DNA of 64,000 bases from Listeria ilorinensis (GTDB lineage Bacteria > Bacillota > Bacilli > Lactobacillales > Listeriaceae), in NCBI RefSeq assembly GCF_913566895.1, contig NZ_CAJYCN010000006.1, positions 1-64,000 of the forward strand. Direction: 5' to 3'. Of this stretch, positions 9,167 through 18,057 are shown piece by piece. Each line of letters starts with the position of its first letter. Position 1 is the first letter of the stretch. Position numbers and translations under genes: made by a program. Below the pieces are notes generated by a model. That model was not told the DNA's origin, searched no databases, and saw nothing but the letters and a program-made list of their open reading frames with translations.

Positions 9167-10888
9167 ATGAAAGTTTTATTTCAACATCTGAAAAAATACC
9201 GTTTCGAGACTGTATTATCCACCATCTTTGTGGCGATCATGGTTATCTCACAATTATGGCAGCCCAAGCTCTTACAACAAGTGCTGGATGCAATCATGGA
9301 TGATGATATGGATCAAATCAGTTCGATTGGCATCATTTTGATTGTCGTAGCGGTAATCGGGCTGATTGCCGGGATTTTAAACACGGTGATTTCGGCAAAA
9401 GTTGCACAAGGAGTGGGTGCAGACATCCGCGAGAGCACTTTCCGTAAGGTGCAGACATTCTCCTTCAGCAATATCGAACGTTTCTCTACGGGGAATCTTG
9501 TTGTGCGGCAAACCAATGATATCACGCAAGTACAGAACTTGGTGATGATGAGTTTGCAGTCTTTAACAAGAATTCCGATCATGTTTATCGGCAGTTTTAT
9601 CCTTGCGATGGTAACGCTCCCGGAATTATGGTGGGTAATCATCGTACTTGTTGTATTGGTTGTGCTCATCGTCATGATTACATTTAGTGCGATGGGACGA
9701 CATTTTGCTAAGATCCAGCACTTTTTGGATCGCGTTAATGCGATTGCAAAAGAAAATCTCGCCGGTATGCGCGTTGTAAAGTCTTTTGTACAAGAAGATA
9801 ATGAAATTGAACGGTTTACCAAAACAAGTGACAAATTGACCCATCATACGATCATTGTCGGAACATTGTTTTCTGTTATGATTCCTGCTTTTATGCTTGT
9901 CTCCAATCTGGCAGTTGTCGTGTCGATTTACTTTGTCGGTGATATGGTCAAAGATAATCCGGAATTAATCGGAGCGATTGCGTCATTCATGAACTACCTG
10001 ATGCAGATCATGATGGCTATTATCATCGGTGGAATGATGATGATGTTTGCTTCACGTGCTTTTATTTCATTAGGACGTATTGGAGAAGTGCTTGATACGG
10101 AGCCAGATATTACCTATGATCCAGATGCAAAAGAGGAAGATTTGGCAGGAAGCGTAGAATTTCGTGATGTCAGCTTCCGTTATGAAAATGATGATCAAGA
10201 TGCTTTGTCCCATATTTCCTTTGAAGCACAGCCGGGTGAGATGGTCGGGATTGTCGGGGCGACTGGCGCAGGTAAATCTACAATGGCACAACTGATTCCA
10301 CGGCTTTACGACCCGACAGACGGGGAAATTTTGATTGGTGGTAAAAACTTAAAACAACTGAATAAAAAAACATTGCGTGAAAGTGTTGCGCTTGTTTTGC
10401 AACGGGCGCTTCTTTTCTCAGGAACGATTTCAGATAATCTGCGTCACGGGAAAAAAGATGCTAGTGAAGCAGATATGGATAAAACAACATCTATTGCACA
10501 GGCAAAAGAATTTATCGAAAAACAGGATAAGATTTATGAAGCCGCCGTGGCAGAACGGGGAACCAATTTTTCCGGCGGTCAAAAACAACGGCTGTCTATC
10601 TCGCGTGGTGTTATCGGTGATCCTAAAATTCTGATCCTCGATGACAGCACAAGTGCGCTGGATGCCCGTTCGGAGAAGCTTGTCAAAGAAGCACTCAATA
10701 AAGAGCTCAATCATACGACAACTTTCATCATTGCGCAAAAAATCTCTTCTGTGATTCATGCGGATAAAATTCTTGTACTGGATGCCGGCCGACTTGTTGG
10801 CGTTGGCAGTCACAAAGAACTCGTGCAAACAAGTGAGGTTTACCGTGAAATCTATGAAACACAAAAAGGAAAGGATGTGGAAGCGTAA
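9167..10888 (+). CDS. Heterodimeric ABC exporter, subunit with degenerate ATP site
   Basis: A 573-residue half-transporter: six transmembrane helices (about 1-310) and a nucleotide-binding domain (about 335-570). Walker A is GATGAGKST and the signature is FSGGQKQR. The Walker B region reads [11 protein letters not shown], with Asp where the catalytic Glu normally stands, and the H-loop reads FIIAQK, with Gln for His. These are the hallmarks of the subunit that contributes the non-catalytic site in LmrCD/BmrCD/TM287-288 exporters. The stop overlaps the next start by one base, so the pair is co-translated. Substrates are likely drugs or lipophilic compounds. Confidence 0.92.
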   Translation: MKVLFQHLKKYRFETVLSTIFVAIMVISQLWQPKLLQQVLDAIMDDDMDQISSIGIILIVVAVIGLIAGILNTVISAKVAQGVGADIRESTFRKVQTFSFSNIERFSTGNLVVRQTNDITQVQNLVMMSLQSLTRIPIMFIGSFILAMVTLPELWWVIIVLVVLVVLIVMITFSAMGRHFAKIQHFLDRVNAIAKENLAGMRVVKSFVQEDNEIERFTKTSDKLTHHTIIVGTLFSVMIPAFMLVSNLAVVVSIYFVGDMVKDNPELIGAIASFMNYLMQIMMAIIIGGMMMMFASRAFISLGRIGEVLDTEPDITYDPDAKEEDLAGSVEFRDVSFRYENDDQDALSHISFEAQPGEMVGIVGATGAGKSTMAQLIPRLYDPTDGEILIGGKNLKQLNKKTLRESVALVLQRALLFSGTISDNLRHGKKDASEADMDKTTSIAQAKEFIEKQDKIYEAAVAERGTNFSGGQKQRLSISRGVIGDPKILILDDSTSALDARSEKLVKEALNKELNHTTTFIIAQKISSVIHADKILVLDAGRLVGVGSHKELVQTSEVYREIYETQKGKDVEA

Positions 10889-12660
10889 TGAAAGAATTCA
10901 AACAGATTACAAGCTTTTTCTGGCATTACCTCCGCGCCTATAAACTTCGTCTGACGGTGATTTTGCTTGCTATCGTGGCAGGTACTTATTTACAGGTGAA
11001 GGCACCACAATTTATCGGGGAAGCTGTTCAGGAACTGGCGAATTACGTTTTTCGTCTCTTTACTACAGGTGTAGATGATAAGAGTGATTTCTACCATATT
11101 TTATGGCTGTTGCTGTTGTTCTATGTACTGCTGTCAGTAGCGACTTTCATTCAGTCGATTGTGATGACTGGGGTTTCAGGAAAAGCAACGAACCGAATGA
11201 GAATCGGGCTGTTCCGCAAAATGGAAAAATTATCAATCCGCTTCTTTGATCAGCGTAGTGATGGTGAAATGCTTAGCCGCTTTACGAGCGATATGGACAA
11301 TATCTCCAATACACTGAATCAAGCAGTTGTTCAAGTGCTTTCCAATTTGGCCTTGATGATCGGTGTGATGATCATGATGTTCAACCAGAATGTTGAATTG
11401 GCTTTCGTTACATTGATTGCTGCACCAATTGCCATCCTCGTAGCAGCTGTGATTATCCGCAAAGCACGTCGTTATGTGGATTTGCAGCAAGATAGCATCG
11501 GTGAATTGAATGCATATATCGATGAAAAAATTTCTGGTCAAAAAGTAATCATTACGAACGGGCTTGAAGAAGAAACGATCGACGGCTTCTTAAAACACAA
11601 TGAAAAAGTTAAAAATGCTACTTATAAAGGCCAAGTTTATTCCGGGCTGCTTTTCCCAGTGATGCAGGGGATTTCGCTTGTCAATACAGCGATCGTGATC
11701 TTCTTTGGCGGCTATTTGGCACTGAATGGTGACTTGGAACGTGATGTGGCGCTCGGACTGATCGTCATGTTCGTGCAGTATTCACAGCAGTTCTATATGC
11801 CGCTCACACAGATTTCCTCCCAATATAATATGCTACAGCTGGCGATTACGGGTGCTCGTCGTGTCAGTGAAGTGTTTGCTGAAAAAGATGAACCGGAACG
11901 TGACAATGTTCAGATGATTGATGGCGTCAAAGATAAAATTGAACTGGAACATGTCTACTTTGGCTATGAACCGGAAAAACCGATTCTAAAAGATGTCAAC
12001 ATCACGCTTGAAAAAGGTAAAATGGTGGCTGTTGTTGGGCCAACTGGTTCAGGTAAAACAACCATTATGAATCTGCTCAACCGCTTCTATAATGTAGATG
12101 AAGGCGCGATTCGTTTTGACGGTGTGGATATTCGTGACATCGAGATGCATGCGCTACGTCAGCAAGTCGGCATTGTGCTGCAGGATTCGGTTCTTTTCTC
12201 GGGTACGATCCGTGATAATATTGCTTTTGGTAAACCTGATGCAGGGGAAGAGGAAATCATTTCCGCTGCCAAACAGGCTAATATCCACGAATTTATTATG
12301 CAGCTTGAAAAAGGGTATGATACAGAAGTCAGTGATGAAAACAGCATATTTAGTGTTGGTCAGAAACAGCTGATGAGCATTGCCAGAACGATTTTGACAA
12401 ACCCAAGTCTGCTCATTCTAGATGAGGCGACTAGTAATGTAGATACCGTAACGGAAAGTAAGATCCAAAAAGCCATGGATAATGTGATTTCCGGTCGAAC
12501 CAGCTTTGTGATTGCTCACAGGCTGAAAACGATCCTTGATGCCGATCATATCGTTGTTTTGCATCATGGAGAGATTATTGAAGAAGGCTCACATGACAGT
12601 CTGCTTCGCCAAAAAGGTTTCTATGCAGAATTGTATCACAATCAATTTGTTCTCGAATAA
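10888..12660 (+). CDS. Heterodimeric ABC exporter, subunit with catalytic Walker B
   Basis: A 590-residue half-transporter with six transmembrane helices (about 1-325) and an ATPase domain (about 350-590). Walker A is GPTGSGKTT, Walker [13 protein letters not shown] carries the catalytic Glu, and the H-loop FVIAHR has His. The signature motif is altered (FSVGQKQL). In a heterodimer this altered signature faces the degenerate Walker motifs of the partner at 9167-10888, giving one dead and one live ATP site, as in LmrCD-type multidrug exporters. A strong terminator follows. Confidence 0.92.
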   Translation: MKEFKQITSFFWHYLRAYKLRLTVILLAIVAGTYLQVKAPQFIGEAVQELANYVFRLFTTGVDDKSDFYHILWLLLLFYVLLSVATFIQSIVMTGVSGKATNRMRIGLFRKMEKLSIRFFDQRSDGEMLSRFTSDMDNISNTLNQAVVQVLSNLALMIGVMIMMFNQNVELAFVTLIAAPIAILVAAVIIRKARRYVDLQQDSIGELNAYIDEKISGQKVIITNGLEEETIDGFLKHNEKVKNATYKGQVYSGLLFPVMQGISLVNTAIVIFFGGYLALNGDLERDVALGLIVMFVQYSQQFYMPLTQISSQYNMLQLAITGARRVSEVFAEKDEPERDNVQMIDGVKDKIELEHVYFGYEPEKPILKDVNITLEKGKMVAVVGPTGSGKTTIMNLLNRFYNVDEGAIRFDGVDIRDIEMHALRQQVGIVLQDSVLFSGTIRDNIAFGKPDAGEEEIISAAKQANIHEFIMQLEKGYDTEVSDENSIFSVGQKQLMSIARTILTNPSLLILDEATSNVDTVTESKIQKAMDNVISGRTSFVIAHRLKTILDADHIVVLHHGEIIEEGSHDSLLRQKGFYAELYHNQFVLE

Positions 12661-12667
12661 CTCATAA

Positions 12668-12732
12668 AAGAACCCGAAACTCGGTAGGAAAGTCGCAGAA
12701 GCAGACTTCGCCCGAGTTTCGGGTTCTTTTTT
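12668..12732. terminator. Bidirectional terminator after the first ABC exporter
   Basis: A perfect 17-bp stem, AAGAACCCGAAACTCGG (12668-12684) with its complement at 12712-12728, is followed by TTTTTT. It lies between convergent genes. Confidence 0.85.
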
Positions 12733-12741
12733 AGTCTTGAT

Positions 12742-13089
12742 TTAATCGAGCATCATCAGCAATTCACGAGTGCGGTTGCCCAAATAGTCTTTTGCCCATG
12801 ATTCATCTTGAAGTAAATCTACTATATTTTCCAGTACACTGACCGTAATGATTTCCGTGCAATAAGTGTCCTCAAGTTGTAACAATTCTTCTATAAATGA
12901 AAAACAGGCCTTTACCGCTTGATCATTCATGCTTAGGATACTTTTTGTGAGAAATGGTGTAAAAATGTCACTGTATACAATTTGCGAACCGGTAGATTCT
13001 CCTTCTTGCCAATTGATTTCAATTTGATAGCTATCTTCTAAATGAGGAAAATGTTTGATTAATTGTTTGTTTAACTCTTCATTGGTCAA
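12742..13089 (-). CDS. Small acidic protein of unknown function (DUF7674-like)
   Basis: A 115-residue acidic, mostly helical protein with no signal peptide or membrane span. Its general pattern, with a terminal LGNRTRELL and a central FIEELL......EIITVSVLENI, reminds me of the DUF7674 group of small Firmicute proteins, some of which sit near immunity genes. That match is from memory and weak. It is monocistronic, with AGGAGG ahead of the ATG, and is convergent with the ABC exporter. No toxin gene is adjacent. Confidence 0.6.
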   Translation of the reverse strand: MTNEELNKQLIKHFPHLEDSYQIEINWQEGESTGSQIVYSDIFTPFLTKSILSMNDQAVKACFSFIEELLQLEDTYCTEIITVSVLENIVDLLQDESWAKDYLGNRTRELLMMLD

Positions 13090-13328
13090 TTGTCTAACCT
13101 CCTAAAAAGTCCATATCGCCATAATTACGCTAATAGTATAGCATGCGCAGTAAAAGGATGCGACAGTTACATTTCTTGTAGTTAAAAAATACCCTTTTAG
13201 TAAATAATTGCGTGGAATTGTCTGTGAATTTGACAAGTCTGTGAATTTTTACAAATAGTGGTTACGTTTTTTGGAAAAAAAGAGTACAATGTGAATATAT
13301 AATCGCACTAGCTATTGGAGGGAATTTC

Positions 13329-13556
13329 ATGGAGCAAAAAGCGCTTAAACCTGATGATATTCGGCAGCTTGAAGAAGTATTCTCTTCGATTGGAGAATTG
13401 ATCCAAGATACGCCGAAAAAGAATCCCTTTGAGGTGCTGGTTCAAATTGAGCAGCAGCTTGAAATATATCGCTTAAGACAGACGGAAACGGCACAGCACT
13501 TTGAAACGAGAGCGGCTTTTCAACTGGAGTGCCAACATAAATCTATTCATTCTTAA
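13329..13556 (+). CDS. Small hypothetical protein, 75 residues
   Basis: A short, charged, helical protein (Glu/Gln-rich, no Trp) with no membrane span or family I recognise. It is supported as a real gene by TTGGAGGGAATTTC just before the ATG, a TACAAT -10-like hexamer at 13285-13290 and an intrinsic terminator right after the stop. It appears to be transcribed alone. The stretch at about 10-60 could form a coiled coil. Confidence 0.6.
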   Translation: MEQKALKPDDIRQLEEVFSSIGELIQDTPKKNPFEVLVQIEQQLEIYRLRQTETAQHFETRAAFQLECQHKSIHS

Positions 13557-13592
13557 AAGAAACTTCCACCAAAGTGAGAAGTTTCTTTTTTT
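13557..13592 (+). terminator. Intrinsic terminator
   Basis: AAGAAACTTC (13557-13566) pairs with GAAGTTTCTT (13578-13587), followed by a T run. Confidence 0.8.
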
Positions 13593-13632
13593 GACACCTT
13601 GAACCTGTTAAAATAATAGCTGAGGTGAGGAA

Positions 13633-13956
13633 ATGGAAGCAAAAACTTTTCAAGAATGGGTAGAACGCTATTATGAAAGTCGAAAGTGGTCTGATTTTGA
13701 TATTTTTAAACGAATTGGGTTTCTAACGGAAGAGACCGGAGAAGTTGCCCGAGCGATTCGTGCTCTTGAAATCGGGCGTGATCGTGAGGATGAGGATGTA
13801 CAGGAGAAATCCATACAACATCAGGCTTTAAAAGAAGAACTGGGGGATGTGCTCGGCAATATCATGGCAATTGCCACACACTATGAAATGGATATCGGGG
13901 AAATCTTTGAATCTCATGTAGAAAAATTGAACGCGCGGTATCAGAAAAAAGAGTGA
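13633..13956 (+). CDS. MazG-like nucleotide pyrophosphohydrolase
   Basis: A 107-residue all-helical protein of the MazG/RS21-C6-like NTP pyrophosphohydrolase superfamily. The metal-binding pattern is visible: EETGE (about residues 32-36) and EELGDVLGN (about 71-79), the usual EExxE...ExxD arrangement. It should hydrolyse non-canonical or excess (d)NTPs to NMP and pyrophosphate in the cytoplasm. GAGGTGAGG precedes the ATG. The next gene, an RsuA-type pseudouridine synthase, starts 14 bp downstream, so the two are probably co-transcribed. Confidence 0.8.
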   Translation: MEAKTFQEWVERYYESRKWSDFDIFKRIGFLTEETGEVARAIRALEIGRDREDEDVQEKSIQHQALKEELGDVLGNIMAIATHYEMDIGEIFESHVEKLNARYQKKE

Positions 13957-13970
13957 GAGGTGGTGCCTGA

Positions 13971-14690
13971 ATGAGGCTTGATAAACTGTTAGCACATTGT
14001 GGATTCGGCTCGCGTAAGGAAATCAAGGCACTGCTGAAAAAGCAGCAAGTAACTGTTAATGGCTTACGAATCAAAGATGGAAAGCAGCCAGTCGACCCGG
14101 CCTCTGAAATTGTGGAAGTGGACGGCAGAGTAGTCCATTATCAGGCTTACTACTACTGGATGCTACATAAACCAGCTGGCGTCATCAGTGCAACTGAAGA
14201 TGCCCATGCTCGAACAGTACTGGATCTCTTGGCGCCAGAAGATCGACTGCTTTCACCGTTTCCCGTAGGGCGGCTCGATAAGGATACGGAAGGGCTACTT
14301 CTGATCACGAATGACGGGGAACTGGCTCATCAGCTGCTTTCACCAAAACGGCATGTCGACAAGCGCTATCTAGCACGCATAACGGGCGGTCCAGTTACAG
14401 AAGAGACAATCCAGCAATTTGCAGATGGTGTGACGCTCAAGGACGGATACGAGGCAATGCCGGCCAGACTATCTGTGTTGAAACAGTCGGCACAAGTGGA
14501 CGAGGTGGAGATCGTCATTCAGGAAGGCAAATTCCATCAAGTAAAACGTATGTTTGAAGCTGTCGGCATGAAGGTCACTTACCTGAAGCGGATCCAGATG
14601 GGCAGTTTGCAGCTGGATGATACGCTTCCAATCGGGAGTTACAGACCGCTCACCACAGAAGAACTGGCAGCACTTAAAGGGGCGTCATAA
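13971..14690 (+). CDS. RsuA/RluB/E/F-family pseudouridine synthase
   Basis: A 239-residue enzyme with an N-terminal S4 RNA-binding domain (about 1-45, MRLDKLLAHCGFGSRKEIK) and a catalytic domain containing GRLDKDTEGLLLITNDG, which holds the catalytic Asp of this family. It should isomerise a specific uridine to pseudouridine in rRNA, most likely the 16S site served by RsuA. It shares a transcript with the MazG-like gene. Its last 17 bases overlap the end of the convergent TetR gene, so there is no space for an independent terminator. Confidence 0.9.
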   Translation: MRLDKLLAHCGFGSRKEIKALLKKQQVTVNGLRIKDGKQPVDPASEIVEVDGRVVHYQAYYYWMLHKPAGVISATEDAHARTVLDLLAPEDRLLSPFPVGRLDKDTEGLLLITNDGELAHQLLSPKRHVDKRYLARITGGPVTEETIQQFADGVTLKDGYEAMPARLSVLKQSAQVDEVEIVIQEGKFHQVKRMFEAVGMKVTYLKRIQMGSLQLDDTLPIGSYRPLTTEELAALKGAS

Positions 14691-15255
14691 GCGAGTGCTG
14701 CAAAATGGCTCGGAACTGGGCCGTCATTTTTTCCTGTGGCGTTTCGAACTGATTTTTTGCCCAGAAAACGATTAATCCATAGATGGCGTGCGCCTGATAA
14801 CTGGCGATCATCTCCGGATCGATCGTTTTTTCTTTTGGCGGCAGCTTATCAAAATCTTCCAACATCAGCTGTTCAATAAAACTGCAGAGCCGTTCTTCCA
14901 GATCTGGCGCGATTTTCCCGGAAACCACATGTTGATAAAAATGACGATAAGAATAAATATGATCAAAAATCTTGATATCTTCGTTTTTTAATATTTGGAC
15001 AGAAAAATCCGGTATGGCGATGTAGGGGTAAAGGTAGGCTTCTTTGAGGGCAGTTGTTACTTCGGTGATAATCTCCTCAAGCAAGTCTTCTTTCGATAAA
15101 TAGTGTTTATAAAAAGTTGTCCGGTTGACGTCTGCGTTTTGAACAAGATCTGTCACAGTGATCCCTTTCCAATTTTTCGTATCTAGCAGGTCGAGCAAGG
15201 CCTTGTGAAAAGCAGCCTTCGTTTTTCGAATGCGACGATCATTTTTTCTTTCCAT
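14674..15255 (-). CDS. TetR/AcrR family transcriptional regulator
   Basis: About 193 residues. An N-terminal TetR helix-turn-helix is clear (about 5-55: KAAFHKALLDLL ... TVTDLVQNADVNRTTFYKHY), followed by a variable C-terminal ligand domain. Two adjacent ATGs at 15258 and 15255 follow GGGAGG; the second has better spacing. An upstream in-frame ATG at 15318 lacks a ribosome site. The gene is divergent from the short-chain dehydrogenase at 15420, the usual arrangement for a local repressor and its target. Its 3' end overlaps the pseudouridine synthase gene by 17 bp. Confidence 0.87.
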   Translation of the reverse strand: MERKNDRRIRKTKAAFHKALLDLLDTKNWKGITVTDLVQNADVNRTTFYKHYLSKEDLLEEIITEVTTALKEAYLYPYIAIPDFSVQILKNEDIKIFDHIYSYRHFYQHVVSGKIAPDLEERLCSFIEQLMLEDFDKLPPKEKTIDPEMIASYQAHAIYGLIVFWAKNQFETPQEKMTAQFRAILQHSLMTPL

Positions 15256-15332
15256 CATCAAGCCTCCCTTTTGTCTTTTTTCTACAATTCCCCTGGAAGT
15301 GTTGTTTAAACCACACATAAGAGCTGATTTAC

Positions 15333-15404
15333 TGATTGATTGCGCTTACATATCGAATTATACTAGAAGTAAGAGGTCAAACTCGAGCAAAATGCAATCA
15401 ATCA
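15333..15404. promoter_or_regulatory. SDR promoter flanked by an 11-bp inverted repeat
   Basis: TTGATT (15336-15341) and TATACT (15359-15364) with a 17-bp spacer make a good SigA promoter. TGATTGATTGC at 15333-15343 covers the -35, and its exact complement GCAATCAATCA at 15394-15404 directly abuts the AAAGGAGG ribosome site. The pair is a candidate operator for the divergent TetR protein. Confidence 0.6.
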
Positions 15405-15419
15405 AAGGAGGAAATCAAA

Positions 15420-16181
15420 ATGGGAAAATTAACTGGAAAAGTAGCAATTGTGACAGGGGCAGCTTCAGGAATGGGATTTGAAATTGCAAAGCTTTATGCC
15501 AAAGAGGGGGCAAAAGTTGTGGTGGGGGACATCAAGCTAGAGGCCGCTCAAAAAACAGTCGATACAATCAAAGCGGATGGTGGCGAAGGTTTAGCAGTAG
15601 CTTGCAATGTGACCGATGAAAAAGAGATTAAGAAAATGTTTGAATCAGCTTTGGAAGCTTTTGATGGTGTAGATATTTTAGTAAATAATGCTGGGATCAT
15701 GGATAACTTCGTTCCAGCTGGTGAAGTCACAGATCAGCTTTGGGATAAAGTATTTGCTGTTAATACAACTGGTGTGATGAAAACGACCCGTGAAGCCTTG
15801 CATATTTTTGAAGAAAAGGGAGCTGGGGTTATTGTCAATATTGCATCAGCCGGGGGGCTATTTGGTAGTCGTGCGGGAGCCGCCTATACAGCTTCGAAAC
15901 ATGCTGTTGTCGGTCTAACGAAGAATGTCGGCTTCCAATATGCAGCCAAAAATATCCGCTGTAATGCGATCGCACCGGGCGCTGTCAATACAAATATCGG
16001 AACAACGATTTACGATCCAGATGCATTTGGGCAAGAAAGAGCAATGGCCGGAATCAATATCAATCCACGTGCTGGTGAAGCTTCTGAAATTGCCAAAGTA
16101 GCGCTCTTCCTCGGTTCAGATGACAGTAGTTTCGTGAATGGAACCGTGATTACAGCAGATGCGGGCTGGACGGCTTATTAA
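15420..16181 (+). CDS. Short-chain dehydrogenase/reductase (SDR)
   Basis: A 253-residue classical SDR. The N-terminal cofactor motif TGAASGMG, the NNAG motif and the catalytic YTASK (Tyr-x-x-x-Lys) with an upstream Ser are all present. An Asp in VVVGDIK at the end of the second strand suggests NAD(H) preference. The substrate is not evident. The ATG at 15420 has AAAGGAGG at the right distance; an in-frame start at 15336 lies inside the promoter and is rejected. It is divergent from the TetR gene, which probably controls it. Confidence 0.88.
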   Translation: MGKLTGKVAIVTGAASGMGFEIAKLYAKEGAKVVVGDIKLEAAQKTVDTIKADGGEGLAVACNVTDEKEIKKMFESALEAFDGVDILVNNAGIMDNFVPAGEVTDQLWDKVFAVNTTGVMKTTREALHIFEEKGAGVIVNIASAGGLFGSRAGAAYTASKHAVVGLTKNVGFQYAAKNIRCNAIAPGAVNTNIGTTIYDPDAFGQERAMAGININPRAGEASEIAKVALFLGSDDSSFVNGTVITADAGWTAY

Positions 16182-16193
16182 ACGATCAAAAAA

Positions 16194-16257
16194 CTGCAGC
16201 CCTAGTTATGAAGAGGGGCTGCAGTCTTGACCGGGAGAAGGTTCTTCCGGTTTTTTT
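16194..16257. terminator. Two terminator hairpins between SDR and gbuC
   Basis: CTGCAGCCC (16194-16202) pairs with GGGCTGCAG (16216-16224), with an A run on its left that serves leftward transcription. A second hairpin at 16231-16250 (CCGGGAGAA/TTCTTCCGG type) is followed by a T run for rightward transcription. Confidence 0.75.
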
Positions 16258-16298
16258 ATTTGTGGAGCAGAATGTCACTCCGATGTACAATGATCAAC

Positions 16299-17192
16299 TT
16301 ATTTCAAGTCCTCAATCGAGTTGATATTTTCCATATAACTAGGAACTGCCAGACCAACGCGTGCTCCTTTTAGATTCACACCCAGATCGTCAATATCCTC
16401 TTTATAGTCTTCGTAGTAAACCCCGGCTGTATTCGGCAGCCATGCGGCAACCATTCCGTCAGCGGCACCAGTCGCGACAGATGCCCACATTGGCTGGATC
16501 TCCATGGCTTGAATGGTCGGCTCATAGCCAATGCTTTTCAGTACTTCACTCACCACATTTGTCGAGGCGATCTCGGAATCCCATGCTACATATGTCAACT
16601 TGATCGGATCGCCGTCTACTTTTTCAATGCCGTCTGTCCATTCGGCAACTTTGTCTGGGTTGGACTTAATCCATTTTTTTGCTGCCTTTTCAGGATCCAT
16701 ACCATTATTGACATCCAGCATCACCTCAGACATATCGTCCTGCGTCCAGTTGAAGCGATCGAGCATTTCATACGCAGAAGGCTTATCTTTTTTCAGCCCT
16801 TTGCGAACGACAGTATGAATATCCTCAGCATCTCCGTAAACATTTTTAGGATCATCCAAGAATTTCAGATCATATTTCGTAAACATCCAGTGAGGTGTCC
16901 AGCCCGTAACAACGATCGGCTGTTTATTTTTGATTGCTTTTTCAAGCGTGCTTGTCATGGCAGCCGTAGAACTAGTTTGCAATTGCCAGTTTTCATCCGC
17001 TAGTCCATATGCCTCTAAAGCATTTTGTGTGGAGAGCATGATCCCTGCACCTGCATCGATACCAGTGATCGTATAATTGATTTGTTCACCGAGGGGTTTT
17101 TCAGGATCGTAGCTAGCAAGTTCAGTCCCGCAAGCTGAAAGTGTAAAAATGCTAAGCAGTGCCACAAACAGAACTGTAATTTTTTTACGCAA
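16299..17192 (-). CDS. gbuC: Glycine betaine-binding lipoprotein GbuC
   Basis: A 297-residue substrate-binding lipoprotein of the OpuAC/ProX type. The signal peptide ends in a lipobox LSACG, placing it on the outer face of the membrane. Trp residues typical of the betaine cation-pi cage are present (VTGWTPHWM, YVAWDSE, AAWLPN). It delivers glycine betaine, and possibly carnitine, to GbuAB during osmotic or cold stress. The start codon is TTG, after AAGGAGG with an 8-base gap. It is the last gene of the gbuA-gbuB-gbuC operon, 13 bp after gbuB. Confidence 0.93.
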   Translation of the reverse strand: MRKKITVLFVALLSIFTLSACGTELASYDPEKPLGEQINYTITGIDAGAGIMLSTQNALEAYGLADENWQLQTSSTAAMTSTLEKAIKNKQPIVVTGWTPHWMFTKYDLKFLDDPKNVYGDAEDIHTVVRKGLKKDKPSAYEMLDRFNWTQDDMSEVMLDVNNGMDPEKAAKKWIKSNPDKVAEWTDGIEKVDGDPIKLTYVAWDSEIASTNVVSEVLKSIGYEPTIQAMEIQPMWASVATGAADGMVAAWLPNTAGVYYEDYKEDIDDLGVNLKGARVGLAVPSYMENINSIEDLK

Positions 17193-17205
17193 ATGAAAAA
17201 CCTCC

Positions 17206-18057
17206 TTATTTTTCGCTCACTCTTTTTTTATTGAAACTTTGGGTGAGCCGGTCTAAAATGATGGCCACGATGACGATTGCGATACCAGCCACAAAACCGC
17301 CTCCAGCATCGTTTCGACCTACTGCAAAGTAAACCTTGGTGCCGAGCCCCATCGCCCCGATCATCGAAGCGATAACGACCATCGAAAGTGCCAACATGAT
17401 ACTCTGGTTGATCCCAGCCATCATGGTGGATTTGGCCATCGGTAGCTGTACTTTAAACAGTTTCTGCCAGCCAGTCGACCCAAATGAGTCTGCTGCTTCA
17501 ACAAGCTCAGTTGATACTTGCCGAATTCCCAGATTCGTCATCCGGACAGTTGGAGGCATGGCGAAAATGACAGAAGCCACGACACCTGGTACCATTCCGA
17601 TGCCGAAAAAGGCAACTGCCGGAATCAAATATACAAATGCTGGCATGGTTTGCATGAAGTCAAGCACAGGCTTGAAAATAGCCTCGACAAGATTGCTTTT
17701 CGACATCCAAATGCCAAGTGGCACACCAATGACAAGCGCAATCAAGCTGCTCGTCAAAACGAGTGTTAAAGTTTGCGTCATGTCGCGCCATAAATCCAAA
17801 TTCCAAATCAAGAGAAGCCCAACTAATTCAAACAAAATGAGCCCCCATTTTTTTCCTTTCCGGTTGATCCAAAAAGTGAATGCAATTACCAGAACAATAA
17901 AGAGCGCAGGTGGAATCAAGTCAAAGACCCATTGGAAAGCATTGACGATACCGCCGATAATATTTGTGATGACATTAAAGAATCCTTCAAATTGTGTCAA
18001 ACTGTCCACTAATTTGTCGATCCAGTCAGCAAGTGGAATCATTGGGACATTAGTCAT
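17206..18057 (-). CDS. gbuB: Glycine betaine ABC transporter permease GbuB
   Basis: A 283-residue inner-membrane permease of the OpuAB/ProW family. An N-terminal amphipathic segment (about 1-45) precedes several transmembrane helices and a binding-protein-dependent transport domain with the EAA-type loop (ELVEAADSFGSTGWQKLFKV, about 187-206). It forms the translocation path for betaine with GbuA and GbuC. The start overlaps gbuA by eight bases, indicating translational coupling. Confidence 0.93.
   Translation of the reverse strand: MTNVPMIPLADWIDKLVDSLTQFEGFFNVITNIIGGIVNAFQWVFDLIPPALFIVLVIAFTFWINRKGKKWGLILFELVGLLLIWNLDLWRDMTQTLTLVLTSSLIALVIGVPLGIWMSKSNLVEAIFKPVLDFMQTMPAFVYLIPAVAFFGIGMVPGVVASVIFAMPPTVRMTNLGIRQVSTELVEAADSFGSTGWQKLFKVQLPMAKSTMMAGINQSIMLALSMVVIASMIGAMGLGTKVYFAVGRNDAGGGFVAGIAIVIVAIILDRLTQSFNKKRVSEK

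Noticed and set aside
13170..13210. SigB-like GGGTAT on the minus strand upstream of the small acidic protein
   Set aside because: No GTTT-type -35 at the right distance.
15420..15420. Long in-frame upstream starts for several genes (for example 15336, 19465, 44978-45793, 48287)
   Set aside because: Each includes or precedes a good ribosome site used by an internal start, or gives an N-terminus unlike the family.
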